The position numbers and the translations under genes are program-made. Below, piece by piece: positions 12,912 to 25,400 of a stretch of 64,000 nucleotides of DNA. The notes beneath the pieces were generated by a model. The model was not told the DNA's origin and made no database searches. It saw nothing but the letters and a program-made list of their open reading frames with translations. Origin of the DNA: Otis tarda (taxonomy: Eukaryota; Chordata; Aves; Otidiformes; Otididae). Position 1 is the first letter of the stretch. Each line of letters opens with the position of its first letter. The stretch lies in the NCBI GenBank assembly GCA_026413225.1, contig CM048557.1, positions 59,944,987 through 60,008,986 on the forward strand. Reading direction: 5' to 3'.

Positions 12912-12959
<48 letters not shown>
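12912..12959. repeat. (ATA)16 microsatellite
   Basis: A perfect run of 16 trinucleotides. It produces poly-Asn and poly-Tyr open frames on the two strands, which are not genes. Confidence 0.98.
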
Positions 12960-12960
<1 letters not shown>

Positions 12961-14793
12961 CACAAATTGTAAATATGAAAGAGCCACGGCCCTTTCCGTG
13001 TCCCAGTGCCACTAGATGGCACCAGGTGCGTACCCTTCCCAGCCCAGGATGTCCCTAGGGCCACTGGGGAAACTGGGGGGAGCCAGCCCAGCCCTTGGTG
13101 CAGAGCACCAGACGCCAGCCCATGCTGGTGCCTCCTTCTCCTCCATCCCACACGGACCATGGGGTGCTGGCGTAAAGGCAGACATCTAAGCCTTAAAATC
13201 AAGCCTTCCGCCATGTGTTGGGGTGTTTCCCCGTGGGGGAATCACCAGTAGAGGCTTTCATCGTGGTGCCGATCCCACGCACCCACCCCTCCCCACTCGT
13301 GGGTCTGGCATCGCTCCCCAGCCGGGTGCTGGCGGAGCCCAGGGCTGGAGACAAAAGCCTCAGAGTTGTGTGCAAGTTATTCCCGTTACTATTGGGATCA
13401 ATGTATGAGTTTCTCAGCATCGACAGGCTCCTCTTTGGAGGGAGGAGGGAAGGGGATAAAACACAATTTTCTACATAACTTTGCAATCAGCAAGAGGCTG
13501 CCTTCTCTGAGGTCTCCCGGGTTTAGAGATTGATTCTCCTTATAGATGCTGGCTATCCAACAGAAGCCAGCATGGCCCAAATCCTTGGTATTACCTGTTT
13601 TTTCACCACCAAGCCCTCCCTTCACTGTCACATATTGTTGGCAAAGCCACTAAGTAAAACGGGAAAGCGCGGGTGGCACCTCAGCAAATGTCAGGTCTTT
13701 CCTAAGACCTTGCAGCCTAATTAAGGAGCATCTGTTTTCCACTGTCTTCAGCAACCAGCACTGAAGGTGACCCTCAGAGACGGGAGCTCGAATGACGTGG
13801 GGTGGCTGGCCAGTGGCTGGTGAGGCTGTGCTTCACATAGCACTTCAAAGTGACCAGCCAAACCCCAGCCCCAAGCAATGTGGGGGACACGGGTGACAAA
13901 TTGTTGCTCACCACACAACCCGTCTGCCCGGTGCAAAGCTGGAGAGGCAGCTCCCGAAAAAGCCAGAGCATCAAACCCCAGGAGCAGTATGCTGCTCCCT
14001 GCTGCCGACATCCTGGGGGCTGGCACGTCCCGGTGATGGGTGAGCACAGCAGTGGCATGATCCTGGCACTGAGGGGATCCCAGTGAAACTTTGGGTGCAG
14101 AAGGAGTGGGAGAGGATCTTTGTGCAGGGAGCCTCTGAGCTCTGAGCGATCCTGTCCGGCTCCCGGCAGTGGAGCTGCTGCGGGGGCTGCCGGACACAAA
14201 GGCAAGTGGGAGATGCTCACTGGGACTCCATGGTGGCCCTGGCAGGCTGACGGCCAGGGCAGCACTGCTCCTGTCCACATCCCGAGGCCACAAGATAATC
14301 CTGCGGAAGGATCCTGAGAGTGACCCTGCTTCCCGGCCCTCCGCAGAGCACAGCACAAATCCCACCCAAGCGCTTTAACCCTGGCCTAGGGTGAAGGCTA
14401 GAAAAGAGGAAGCTGGATCACTTGGGAAGGTCAGGGCACATGGCAAAGCAGGCTAAAATCCCCCTCAAATGAGGGAAATCCCTCATCTTTCTTCCCCACA
14501 GCCTTCCCTCCCCTGCCCTCCCGCCTCAGGTAGCCCCAAGGAGTGACCCAGCATCCCCCCTGCCACCGCCTCCCCTCCCAGGGACCCAGGGGGAGCCTCC
14601 CCACACACCATCTGCTCTCCCTGGGCGACTTGCGGGTGGCCGAGGACATCCCTGCCACACCATCTGCCTCCGAGCCGACCGGCCTCTCCCCATCACGTCC
14701 CCATCCCCAACCCAGCCAATATCCCCAGGCCCTCCAGCTCTGGAAAACCTCGCATGTGCCACCAGCACTAAAACTCATGGACAAATTCAAGGC

Positions 14794-14799
14794 TTTATT
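14794..14799 (-). terminator. Candidate polyadenylation signal (AATAAA) on minus strand
   Basis: The minus strand reads CCAATAAAGCC, with a GT-rich stretch (gttttagtgctggtgg) about 30-40 bases downstream, the usual layout of a cleavage site. It could end a long 3' UTR of the Sec6-like gene (4.5 kb from the stop) or belong to an unrecognised minus-strand transcript. Confidence 0.4.
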
Positions 14800-15177
14800 G
14801 GTCCTGTCCACAAGTGGATTCTCCGCACAGGGCGGAGGAACTTGCCATTAAGAAACCTCATTGAAAGTACTGCTTCTCCATGGGCACACAGAGAGCAGAA
14901 GGTGCTGCCTGTCCCCTGCCCACCCAGCAAGGACAGGCACAGCAGCAGCCATGATGGGATGGGGTTGTCCTCCGCCATCTCATCCGCAGGGTCGGTAGCA
15001 GCAGGCCTGGCATCCCCCACAGCTCCCAGCCGCTGCTTGCGAGCAGACTATGCCCTCCTCTGACTGCGAATGTCAAATGGCAGAGACGGACCCGGCCATC
15101 GACATGTACGGGGCAGAGCCACCCACATGCTGCGGGATTATTTTTAGCCTGGCTGTGATCGAAATGTCAGAGGGGTT

Positions 15178-15187
15178 TTTATTTATT
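15178..15187 (-). terminator. Overlapping AATAAA signals on minus strand
   Basis: The minus strand reads AATAAATAAA in an A-rich tract. These are the first canonical signals met downstream of the Sec6-like stop codon (about 4.1 kb away). The A-rich context makes them less convincing than the one at 14794. Confidence 0.3.
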
Positions 15188-17217
15188 TTCTCAGGAATGC
15201 TCGTTGCTTGAAATCCCCATCGCCAGAGGCTGACTCTGACCCTGCTGTCACAGTTGGGTCTGTCACCCCTTTCTGCCCTTGAAAAAAAGTGCAGTTAGGT
15301 GGGAGGGGAGGGTGACCGGCCCAGCGTGGCAGGGCCGGCACCTCTGGAGGGCATGCACCCACCCAGCCCCACAGCCTGAGCTGCAGCTCCATGGGATCCC
15401 CCAGCCTTCCCACAGCCTGGGAAAGGTCCCACTGAAGCTGCTCCAGACAGCTATGAAGGGCAAGCGACACAGAAGCTGGGCCTTTGAAGCAGACGTGTGG
15501 TCAGGAAGGGCAGGCAGGACACGGGACACTCTCACTGTCCTTTAATGATGCGAGGGATGGAGTATAACAAAGCCAAGGTCTCATGGTGCCCTGAAAGCCC
15601 ACAAAGGACTCCCTGGAGACGGAGCAGCCTGTTCCTTCCCGCTTCTCTGCCGCTCACTCCACACCCAGCGCTGCGCCAGGAGCTCATGACAATTATCAAC
15701 CTGCTCCGGCCCCTGTCAAGCTGACGGACCTCATCTGCGGGAAGGGCCCTGGGCCGACGAGCTGCCCCTGAGCTGGGACACCCGCGTCCCCGGGGTGAGG
15801 GCACAGCACTGCAGAGCACGGCAGCACCCACCTGCATCTGCACTTTCCCAGGGGCTCCAGGGCTGGACATGTCCCCAGCTTCACACGCTGATGGGTTATG
15901 CACAAATTTGCCCTTTTTTCTTGTTACAGAGGCAGATTTGAGGGGGAACGGCTGCTCAGAAAAGCACTGGCATGCCTGAGGCAGCAGAGTCTTTTTCGCT
16001 TGTTTACATGGCCAGAGAGGAGCTGTAATGGCCTGTATGAACACAATAGCAAAGGAGGGCCTTGAACCAAATCCAGCTGAGAGGTTGTCACCAGTCCATA
16101 GATAACTGGGAAGAAAAGTCAGTGTTTTCCCGGCGGAACTGCCTATTTACATCTGAAACAGCACAGACCTGGCCCGGAGGTTGGGACAAACAGCTCCTTT
16201 CACTGCCCGCTTCCCATGAGACTTTCCACTCCCTCTCCAAGAGGAAATTTCCAGTAACTGAGGTATAAAAATCAATCCAAGACTCTGCTCCAGCACCAGC
16301 TGTAAAACTCATAGGGAAGTGCTCCCTGCCCCACAGCAAGCGCCGCGGCAGGCTGCCCCCAAAATGGGTCACAGCCTTCGTGTGTGGGGAGGGAGGGAAG
16401 AGGCAGCTCTGTCTGCACCGCTCCTGGTACAGGTCAGGCTTCAGGGGGTGGAACTAGGTGCCCAAACCCACAGGCACAACCTGCACCATGGGCTAGCCAG
16501 GATTCCCTAACGGGTCCCTGGGGAGGTTGCAATGCTATGTCACCTGGTAGGACACCATGTAGTGCAGCAGCCCCTGGTTTTGTGTGAAATTGCATGAAAT
16601 AAGGGGTGGAAACAGAGAGGAATTTGGTGAGTGGGGGGACCTTCCTCCTCCGCTCACCACCATGCCACATCCTGGGAATAACCAGCAGGACACAGCTAAG
16701 TGTCAATCTCCAGCAAATTTTGAAGGAATGTCTTTCTGCCATATCCCATTCATCTTCCACCTGGACATTGCATAGAAGATTAGGATTTGGGCCACGTGGT
16801 TTTCCTGCAAAAGTGCAGGAATTGTGTCTTCTATAGCTTCTAAGCTTCTCTGTGACACGGCTGCACAGGCCCCTGACGCTTTCAAGAAGCTGTGATTGCA
16901 GATGCTGCCACATGGGAGCGAGACCTCATGCTTCTCACAGCAGACCTGAGGGAAAGCAAGGAAAAAGCACTCGTCAGAACACGTGCAAGAGTCAAACAGG
17001 AAAAATATCCTTCCTATGTACAGACTCTTGCATGAAGCTGTATTGACATTTACATGCTGAAAATACAGTTCCTGGATTACTCTGGCTAACGTAATCCATG
17101 GGCCCATAGCCATGGGCAGCGTCCCTGCTTCTCCCTGCACACTCTAGTCAAAACTGCTTACCCTTCTTCTGACAGGTCATTTCATGCCAATGTGAAACAA
17201 CCAAGGACAACACTTTC

Positions 17218-17625
17218 TTGTCCTGTGAGGACAGGCTGAGAGAGTTGGGGCTGTTCTGCTTGGAGAAGAGAAGGCTCCAGGGAGACCTTATAGTGGCCTT
17301 CCAGTACCTAAAGGGTACAGGAAAGACGAGGAAAAACTCTTCAGCGGGGCCTGTTGTGACAGGAGGAGGGGTAATGGTTTTAAAACAGAAGGAAGCAGAT
17401 TCAGACTGGATATAAGGAAAGAATTTTTTACAATGAGGGTGGTGAGGCACTGGCACAGGTTGCCCAGAGAGGTGGTGGATGCTCCATCCCTGAAAACATT
17501 CAAGGCCAGGTTGGACGGGGCTCTGAGCAACCTGATCTGGTTGAAGATGTCCCTGCTCCTTGCAGGGGGGTTGGACTGGATGACCTTTAAAGGTCCCTTC
17601 CAACACAAACCATTCTATGATTCTA
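17218..17625 (+). mobile_element. CR1 LINE 3' fragment
   Basis: Plus-strand CR1: GGACAGGCTGAGAGAGTTGGGG, the TGGAGAAGAGAAGGCTCCAGGG block, GCACTGGCACAGGTTGCCCAGAG, and a clean 3' end ATTCTATGATTCTA. Same subfamily as the copy at 10.4 kb but opposite orientation. Confidence 0.95.
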
Positions 17626-19293
17626 CTTTTCCAAAGTCCTCCCACCTCCATATACAGAAGGGACAAATATGCACAACTATTGCATTTCTGGCTGGGAGAA
17701 AGCAGATGATTCCCAGTGCACCTGCAGGTCATACTCTGGTGCATGGCAGCAAAATTGCAGGATGTGGATGAGGGAGGAAAGTGCTCTCCTTCGGAGCACA
17801 TCACACCACTGATTTCACCGTTACAGCTACCCCTGAGCTCAGGTGAGGCTACCAACCTGTGCTGCACATGTGCACCAAAGGCACAGCCAGGTCTGCTGGG
17901 ATTTGGGAGCCTATTTACCCAGGGGATTTCAGCAAATAGGAGATTAAGTGACTTACAGTGTTTTAAAAACATGTTCCTGAGTATTTTTTTCTAAAGCACA
18001 GGCGATGCCATGGGTAATTTCTTTAAAGGAGAGTGTAAAAGTGGGTGGCTGATAGCCAGTTCATTATATCAGAATTAGTTTTCATTAGGAAGAGAAAGCT
18101 TGTGTGCTTATTAATTTTTTCTCTAATTGCTTTCTTTCCCTGCAAACAGGGTAGTCTGCTGTCTGCTTGTGCCTGGAGGCCCTTGGTCAGAGCCCTGCGT
18201 AACTCATCCCTGATCTGCTGACATGGGGAACTATAAATAAATGGTGACACCGGAGAGCGGAGGAGGAGGTGGAAGGGACCGTGCTTCTCAACCTGAGACA
18301 CTCAGTGTAGTCAGCTTATCCAACACAGGGTGATTGATGACAGTCTGCAAATATTAACCCGGGGACATGATTTCTGATAGCTGAGGGCTCTGGCAAAGAA
18401 AAAATCAAAATTCTTTGGCTCTGAGCTGCAGCTGGACAAATTTGGACTACGTTGCAGATTATTTAAAGTGAAGCAAACAGCTGCGTGTTCTCCACTAAGA
18501 AGTATTTTTAAACCATGAGGACCTGCTTAGTTTCAAGACCTGCTGCAGCCTACCCACAAAATCCTCAACTTGTGCCTATGGAGGAATCATTTGGGAAACT
18601 GGAGGGAGATTGCAGGTGCTCCAGATGAGCCCTGGCAATTCATGCCTAAGGGATCTAAGACATTACAGTGACAGTCATCCCTCTGACTTTTATCCTTCCT
18701 CCCTTCTGCCACCGGCTGCTGCCACCGGCTGGCACAGAGAGGGCACACTCGCCTCTGGTGCCCGCAGCATGGCCCAGTCACCTGGACAGGATGGAGCACA
18801 GTTTGATTAATACAGCTCTCATGGAGAGGGGCAGCAGTGGGGCTGATGTAGCCCTCTCCTCTGCCCCAGGAAAGCAAGGGGACCATGGAGGAGAAATCCC
18901 CCTGCGTGCCCAGGTAGCAGCGCTTTCCTGGGAAACACTGCCCACGCACAAGAGCTGGAAGAGACGGGATGCTGCGGAGAGACCTTGCCGCAGGGACACA
19001 CAGACAGGAGCGAAGGACAGGGAGGAAGAGCCCTTTCTTCTCCTTTGTCCCTGCTGTAACCTGGATCATGCACCCAAGCATTCAGCGCCCTGCGCTGCCT
19101 ACAAGACCATGCTTCATGATGTGGAAATTTGCCAGCGAAGAGAGGGAAGCACAACCAGTGTATATAGCAACGAGGAACCGGGGAGGGTGATGCTACAGCC
19201 AGTCGTTCCACCTCCCGGAAAGCAGGAATGCCTACGCCTGTGCAGGTACGCATGTTACACACAAGCATATTCGCACACACAGCCCTACCTTTG
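17626..19293 (-). other. Region downstream of the Sec6-like stop codon (likely 3' UTR)
   Basis: Follows the TAG on the minus strand. No AATAAA is found in it; only weak AT-rich variants occur around 18.1 kb. No other exon recognised. Confidence 0.5.
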
Positions 19294-19474
19294 CTAACAG
19301 CAGAGGCAGCCACAGAGTCCATATCTTCTAGGTTTTACTTCTATATCTGCAAAAAGCAAGTTTCCTTCTGTTTCTGATTCCCTGCAGTTATCATGAAATG
19401 CCTTCAAGAGAGCAGCTCTGTCTTCTCGGCTGAGCGAGTCCTTGATGTCCAGCAATGCACTCAGATGTTCCTTC
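19294..19474 (-). CDS. Sec6-like gene, terminal coding exon 12 (residues 601-660 and TAG stop)
   Basis: Exon begins after a pyrimidine-rich acceptor (tccttttggaaag) and supplies the last base of codon 601. It codes for [15 protein letters not shown] (TNFAIP2: KGHLSAILAIKGNLS), then LLFADIEV (TNFAIP2: PLFSLIKV), and then a 13-residue tail ending CGCLCC before TAG. The tail is longer than in human TNFAIP2, which ends almost at the IKV motif. Confidence 0.92.
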
Positions 19475-22400
19475 CTTTCCAAAAGGATAAGAGGGCAGGT
19501 CAGTGATTGAGACAAGGTAAAAAGCTTGCTTCCTGTCACTCAGTTTTGCTGGGCCAGACCAAGGCTTGGAAGCTGCTGCGCTGCTTTTTCACATCCTCTG
19601 GCCACCTAGCAAGGAGGAGGCCATATCACAAGAGCTGTGTGGGATACAGCTGAGCTCATGGGTCCTGAGCCCAGTGCACACTGCATCCTCATGAAACTGT
19701 GGAAATCTTCACCTCAGGTTTCTCCTAGAAAAATATCTGTATCTATGACAATAGGTTTGGGGTAACTCTGCATTTGACCATTTAGAAGAATTTTTGATAT
19801 CTTTTCTCCCCTCAGATTGAGTAACTTCTTGTTCATCTGGAAGGCTATAGGATTTTTGTTCTACATAGCATTGCTTTGCTGAGGGGGGACACAATTTATT
19901 AGTCTGATTAACAAACAGGGCAAATGTATCCAAGCTAAACAGTTTTAAACATACAGGAATCTGCTGAAATAAAGAACAGTGCATCTACTCACACCTGGAT
20001 GACCTCCTCTGAGATCCAGATCAAAATAATATTCCTCTGAGGACTTCCTATGCACACTTCCTATATTAAATATATGTGTATAAATATATAGTAATACACA
20101 TATATTACTATTTTATATGTATATATATATATATATAGTAAGAGAATAAGAATTGCTATGCTGTATCAGATAAGCGGCTTTTAAGCTCAATAGCACTTTC
20201 AAAAATAGCAAATGCTTAGGAAAAGAATATAGAAACCAGAAGAAGCATAACACAATCTCTCTTTGTCCTTCTAGTTTTTTTCTTCTGGCAGTCTTCAATT
20301 TAGGGACTTCCTTTGCTGAGGGTTGTATCATGACTATTGCGTTGAATAGGTACAGAACTAATTATCTACCACAAATTGTCTGCTCCCCATTTGAAGCTGT
20401 TCACACTTTCGGCCTTCACAGCATTCTGTGACAGGCCAAAACTTGTTAACTTGGAAAAATAGAGTCACTAGCACAAGGTGATGCAATAAAAGATGGATAT
20501 AATAAACCACAGACTTTGGAACAAATGTAGTTAGCTAAGATTTCACCTTCCTAATAAATGTTAAGTTTAATTTCTGTTAACAGCTTCCTGTGAGAAATGG
20601 AAGTGTATACTGTTACTGAATACACCTGGGATTTTGAGGAAATAGTTATACCTAGAAAAGGATTGCTGAAATGTTAAAGCCAAAAGTCAAGTGCTTGGAA
20701 GTTACGAAATGCCTGAATTAAGGATGTTCTTGAAACTACATTTGGTACACATGTGCCTGTAAATTGTCCACTCAGGTAGTATTTCTCCACAACATTCCTG
20801 CCTTGTTGACAGCCATTTCATCCACCCTTCACCTTTACGGAAGGACATCTCAACTCCACTGATTAATATCTGGTAAAGTTATAAACCATGTCAATCAGCA
20901 TCTGTGAACAGGCAGCATCAAGTGCATTCAAAGCTAAGCATTGTGCCTGGCCCAGCACACTGCAAAGAGAAAGTATTGCAGGACTAATATTGCTATAGGT
21001 CAGGTGGCAAGTAATCATGTAGGAAACTACAGAAGTCAAATCAATAAAAGACCTTACCTTAGATCAGGAAATTCTTTGAGAATGGGCAGAAGGGCTATTT
21101 TCATCCCCTCCGCATCAGAAGTTTGAATAAGTTCTAAAATTGCCTTTATAGGATCCTTGAGGGGACCAGCTGCAGGATCCTGGGGAGAGAAGCAAAGGTG
21201 CGTTCAGCGCAAGGGAAGCAGCATACAACATTAAGAGCTGGACTTGTATCAGGCTGGAGATCTCATTGTGTGGGTCAGGAGCTTCGCAGAACTGTCTGTG
21301 CGCGTATAGAAGCCTGTTTTCCCTCCAGGATCGGAGAAAAGAAACTGGGATGTAACCACAGGCTGCTTGCACAGTAGTTGGGTGAGTACCTTCAGCAGCA
21401 CAGAATCCCTTCCTGCATTCCCTTCAGCAAAGTGGCAAACATACCTCACTTTTCCTACATCACCTGTCCTCTCAAGGCTGTTTCACCCTTTGGGAAGTTG
21501 TTTCCTTCCAGAACTAAGCACAGCCATGCACCTACATGAAAACAAGCCCTCTTGGCCAGACATGATGGCATTTCTGCTGCCCTGGAGCAAGCCCAGGGAC
21601 AGCAAAGTGACCTTGGAGAGAGGGTGAGGGGACACACATCTTCTAACAGAAAAACAGAAAAAAATGGGAAGCAGGGCTGGACACTGGGAAGGACATGACA
21701 GGGCTGGTAGATGCTGCCTGTGGTGAGCTCTGTCTGAACTAGAGCACACAGAAGAAGAAAGCCTCGTCCAGAAACACACAGCAGCTTTAGCAAAGCCAGA
21801 AGAAGCAGAATGCAGATGAACTGCCAAGAGAGATCTTCAGGTCCTGCTAACATTTTTCATTGGTGCAGTAAAGCAATTAAATTACTTCCCTGAATTATTG
21901 ATGCCATCACGTCAACAGAGACTCTGTGACAAAGCAAACCCGGAGAACATGCTGCCAAACTGGGGCAGGAGAAGCCCAGGTTCCCCTGATCTCCACAGGG
22001 CATTAGAAACAGCAGGCTGCATTCTCGGTGCGGCTCACCTCCGCATTGAACATAAATTTAAAATAATAATAATATCTGAAGACAGCCTTCTCTCTCTTCC
22101 CCTGCAGTGCAGACACACAGCTCTGCACAAGCTGTACTCAGCTCCTAAGGCAGCGATGCTGTGCAGCTTTGTACTTGGCAACCTCACCATTACAAAATGC
22201 TAATTAATTTGAAGGTGTCAGATTTAGTTAAGCACCATATAGACAGGCAAGGTGAGAGGTAAACAGCCTACAATCTACAAGGACAAAAAAAAAAAGGTGT
22301 CTTGTCAGCAGCGCTTCAGTGCCTTTGACATGTACTGCTCTTAGGAGAGGAGCGAGGTATTTCCTAATGCGCTTTAAGGACGGAGGGGAAGGCAGAGCCT

Positions 22401-25400
22401 GAAGAGAGGGCAGAGCAGGGCAGGGAGCAGGTGCAGCCTGTGCAGCAACTGCACGATAAAGTCAGTCTGCAGCAGGGCACATACTTTACATGCATAACCG
22501 GCCACCTCATCACACTGAGTATCAAGCTGTCCCCTGCAAATTGCTTACGCATTTCCTTCCCGAGGTTTTCGGTGCTCCTACATCAATAAGAAAGCGAACA
22601 GGCGGAGGACTCAAGGGAAGCAGTGCTAATGAGAAACAGATTTTTTTCACCTAAGCTGAATGTAGCGTTTTAGTAGATAATTAGATTTCCTGTATCTCCT
22701 TTACACTATAAACCCAGCTCTCCTTGCACATTACATCCAAACTGATGCTGAACACCGCATTGCTGGTAAACTTCAGAGTTAAGATTAGAGAATCCTCCTG
22801 CTATTCCCAACGGCTGGATTGCTCAAAGCATTGACTTGTCTGTGATTGATCACTCCAGAAGAGGTGAGCCTTCAGCTAAAAGCACTCCCAGCTTCCAGCT
22901 TTCCACCATGAAACTCATGCATTAATTGTAAATGGGTCTGAGAGGTTTTTAGAGGAGCCTACAGACGACCATTTTGATTTCATTTTATTCTTTGGACAAA
23001 GTCAGAATTGCTGACAAATTATTTCCAGGGGGCTCATCTGGGAGAAAATAGATTTCCAGTTCCTAGCACTTAAACTGACAAGTCGTGAGAATGACTCAGA
23101 ATTTGTGAAATTAGGAAAACAAATAAAGCTGAGGCTTTTTATCTGCTGTGTCACATCTGAGTCCTGTTACCAGACTACCTTTGCAATCGCTGCTGCAATG
23201 CTCAGCCCAGCCTCCTCCGAAGTGCAAGGCCTGGGTGCTCTCATCCTGCGTTCCCAAAAGAGCCATGCCAGGGGCCATTGCCCAGCGGCGATTTGAGGAG
23301 GGGCTGCTGCTGGCACTGCAGTCCTCGTCCTCCGGCAATGGGAGGTCCCTGTAACTGCCTGGTGGCACCCGCAGATGCTGAGTGCAGCCCTGCCAACTAC
23401 ACCGGATTACGAATTAAGCAAAGAGGCTTTTTTAAGCTTCCGACATTGCTTCTGCAAATCAGACCTAGTATTTTTCCACAGGTTCTCTTCAGAGGTGTGG
23501 CTGTGCTTTTACACTTGATCTACCCCTTTTGCAAGGCATCTTGACCTCCTAATACTGTGAGGTGTTTACCCATGCAGGAAGACTCGCTCCTCCCTGCAAC
23601 TGTCACCCACCACAGCAGCATCAGCGTGTTTCCGCCCGTAAGGAAACGCCGCAGCACAGGGAAACGGCTCATGCAGCCATCAGCCAAGCTCTGAGCGGCT
23701 GGGAAGGGCCTGCGGGGAGGGAGAAGGCCGGACGGAAGGGTAACAATGCATACTCCACGTCCAAGGAGGAGCAGCATGCGAGGCAATCCACAGAGAAGGC
23801 GAAGCCCTGAAGATGTGGAGCAGTTGATTTCGTTCATCACCCCAGAGGCTCAAGGGGTACTGGGGGCAACACAGCTATTCCTCATCTGCACCCCCATACC
23901 ATGTACCATGCCTGGAGGAGCTGACAGCTTTGGAGCTGTCTTACCAATACAGAGAATCATTCCCCATTCTTATTTCAGTGGCAGGAGTGTGAATCTTGCC
24001 TCCTACAGTCACACATTTTGAAACGATAAACTAACAGCTTCTGGCAGATCAGAAGGGCTGTCAGCACATCTGACTGTCATTTCTGTGAAGCTGGATACCA
24101 CTGCGGTAAGACCTCTTCAGCTTTCCTGTTGCTTTGCCTCTTCCTCTGCTGGTACTGTTCTTGATGACAGAAAGCAAAACCATAACCATATCAAAGACTT
24201 ACTAAGCACTCTTTAAAGACGGTTTGCAGCATTCTATGATCTTCTTCTATCTTGCTGACAATCCTCCTCCTCTGCACAGAAGATGGTTTCCTGGAAGTGG
24301 TCAGGAGGGCCTCCACATATTCTGTAACAACGATGACGTTGACAGCCTTGACAAGGGTCTGTTCCAAAGCAAAGAAGACCAAATCAACCTCCCTGTACTG
24401 AGGACCAGAGCATACCTATAGAACTCTGACCAGGGTAGACAGGGGATAGAGGATCCATGCAGATGGGTATGGATCCTGTACCCTTGTCTCGTTTCTCTGT
24501 TTAGGTATCCTTTTAAAACACCTGTTCTAACACATGGAGTACCTCCAAGCTGTATGTGGATGACATAAACATTGATGATAAGTGTGGAGACATCCAACCA
24601 AAAGCAATGGGACCAGTCAGCTGAGCCAGAGATCACTCATGCTCCAGAGCAGCAGTGACACTTAGCTTAGCCCCAAGCTGACAAACAGGTCGCTTTCAGA
24701 CAGCTTGGACTACAGACAAAGCCAGATCCAGTCCACCTGGAGCATCTCTGCTAGACAGGTCCCAGGGCCATGCCCTTGGGCACACAGTTGTGGCTGGGCA
24801 TCTCTGAGCCACCCACTACCTGCTGAGAAACCCCAGTGCCAAGATCATGCAGTGCTGGAAGGGAGAGGGAGAGTGAACGTTTCTAAGGGGAGATGGGCTG
24901 CTGCACAGAAACCACATTTTTGTTCGCAATTGAAACCAGAGCAGTTTTAGGCTGCAGTCCAAAGGTACAGGAAATCCCCAGCCCTGTCTCAAAGAGACAA
25001 AGCAAGAGACAGACAGCTCTGGCACAGCACTCCACCTCCGAGCTGCTGCCTGCCCCGGCACTAATGTGATATAATGTCCACTGACAGACTCTGAACAACA
25101 GCAGAATAGCTCCTAATTTTTTCTGTTCCATTACCTTTTTCCACATTTAAAAATGTTAATTAAAATCAGCGCTGACAAAGAGCCTGCAGACCTGGCAGGG
25201 TACGAGAAAGGGAGCCCAGTGCTTAGGAGAACACGTGTGGCACAGGTAGCAGCAGCAAATCCAACCCGCATGCACAGTTACCAATCTCACTGCTGAAGAG
25301 CCAGACTCAAAGGTGTTGTGAGACCCTAGACAAGTTATTTAGGCTACTGTAAAGGTGAAAAAACTTTGGTACTCTATGAGGTTTTCTTTGCCAACCCTGG

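Larger units (their letters stand above)
12960..17217. other. GC-rich stretch, possible 3' UTR of the Sec6-like gene in part
   Basis: No exon recognised on either strand. Long frames such as 13748-14365 (minus, 205 codons) overlap a second long frame in another register. If the signals at 14.79 or 15.18 kb end the Sec6-like transcript, the right part of this block would be its 3' UTR. Confidence 0.45.

Noticed and set aside
12555-13214. 219-codon minus frame with a long tyrosine run
   Set aside because: The run is the (ATA)16 microsatellite read in one frame; the flanks show no domain.
13748-14365. 205-codon minus frame
   Set aside because: Overlaps a 194-codon frame in another register on the same strand, typical of GC-rich noncoding DNA.
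14820-15080. Small minus-strand gene upstream of the AATAAA at 14.79 kb (LBHD2 considered)
   Set aside because: No LBH-domain motif was seen in any minus frame, and splice sites were not convincing.
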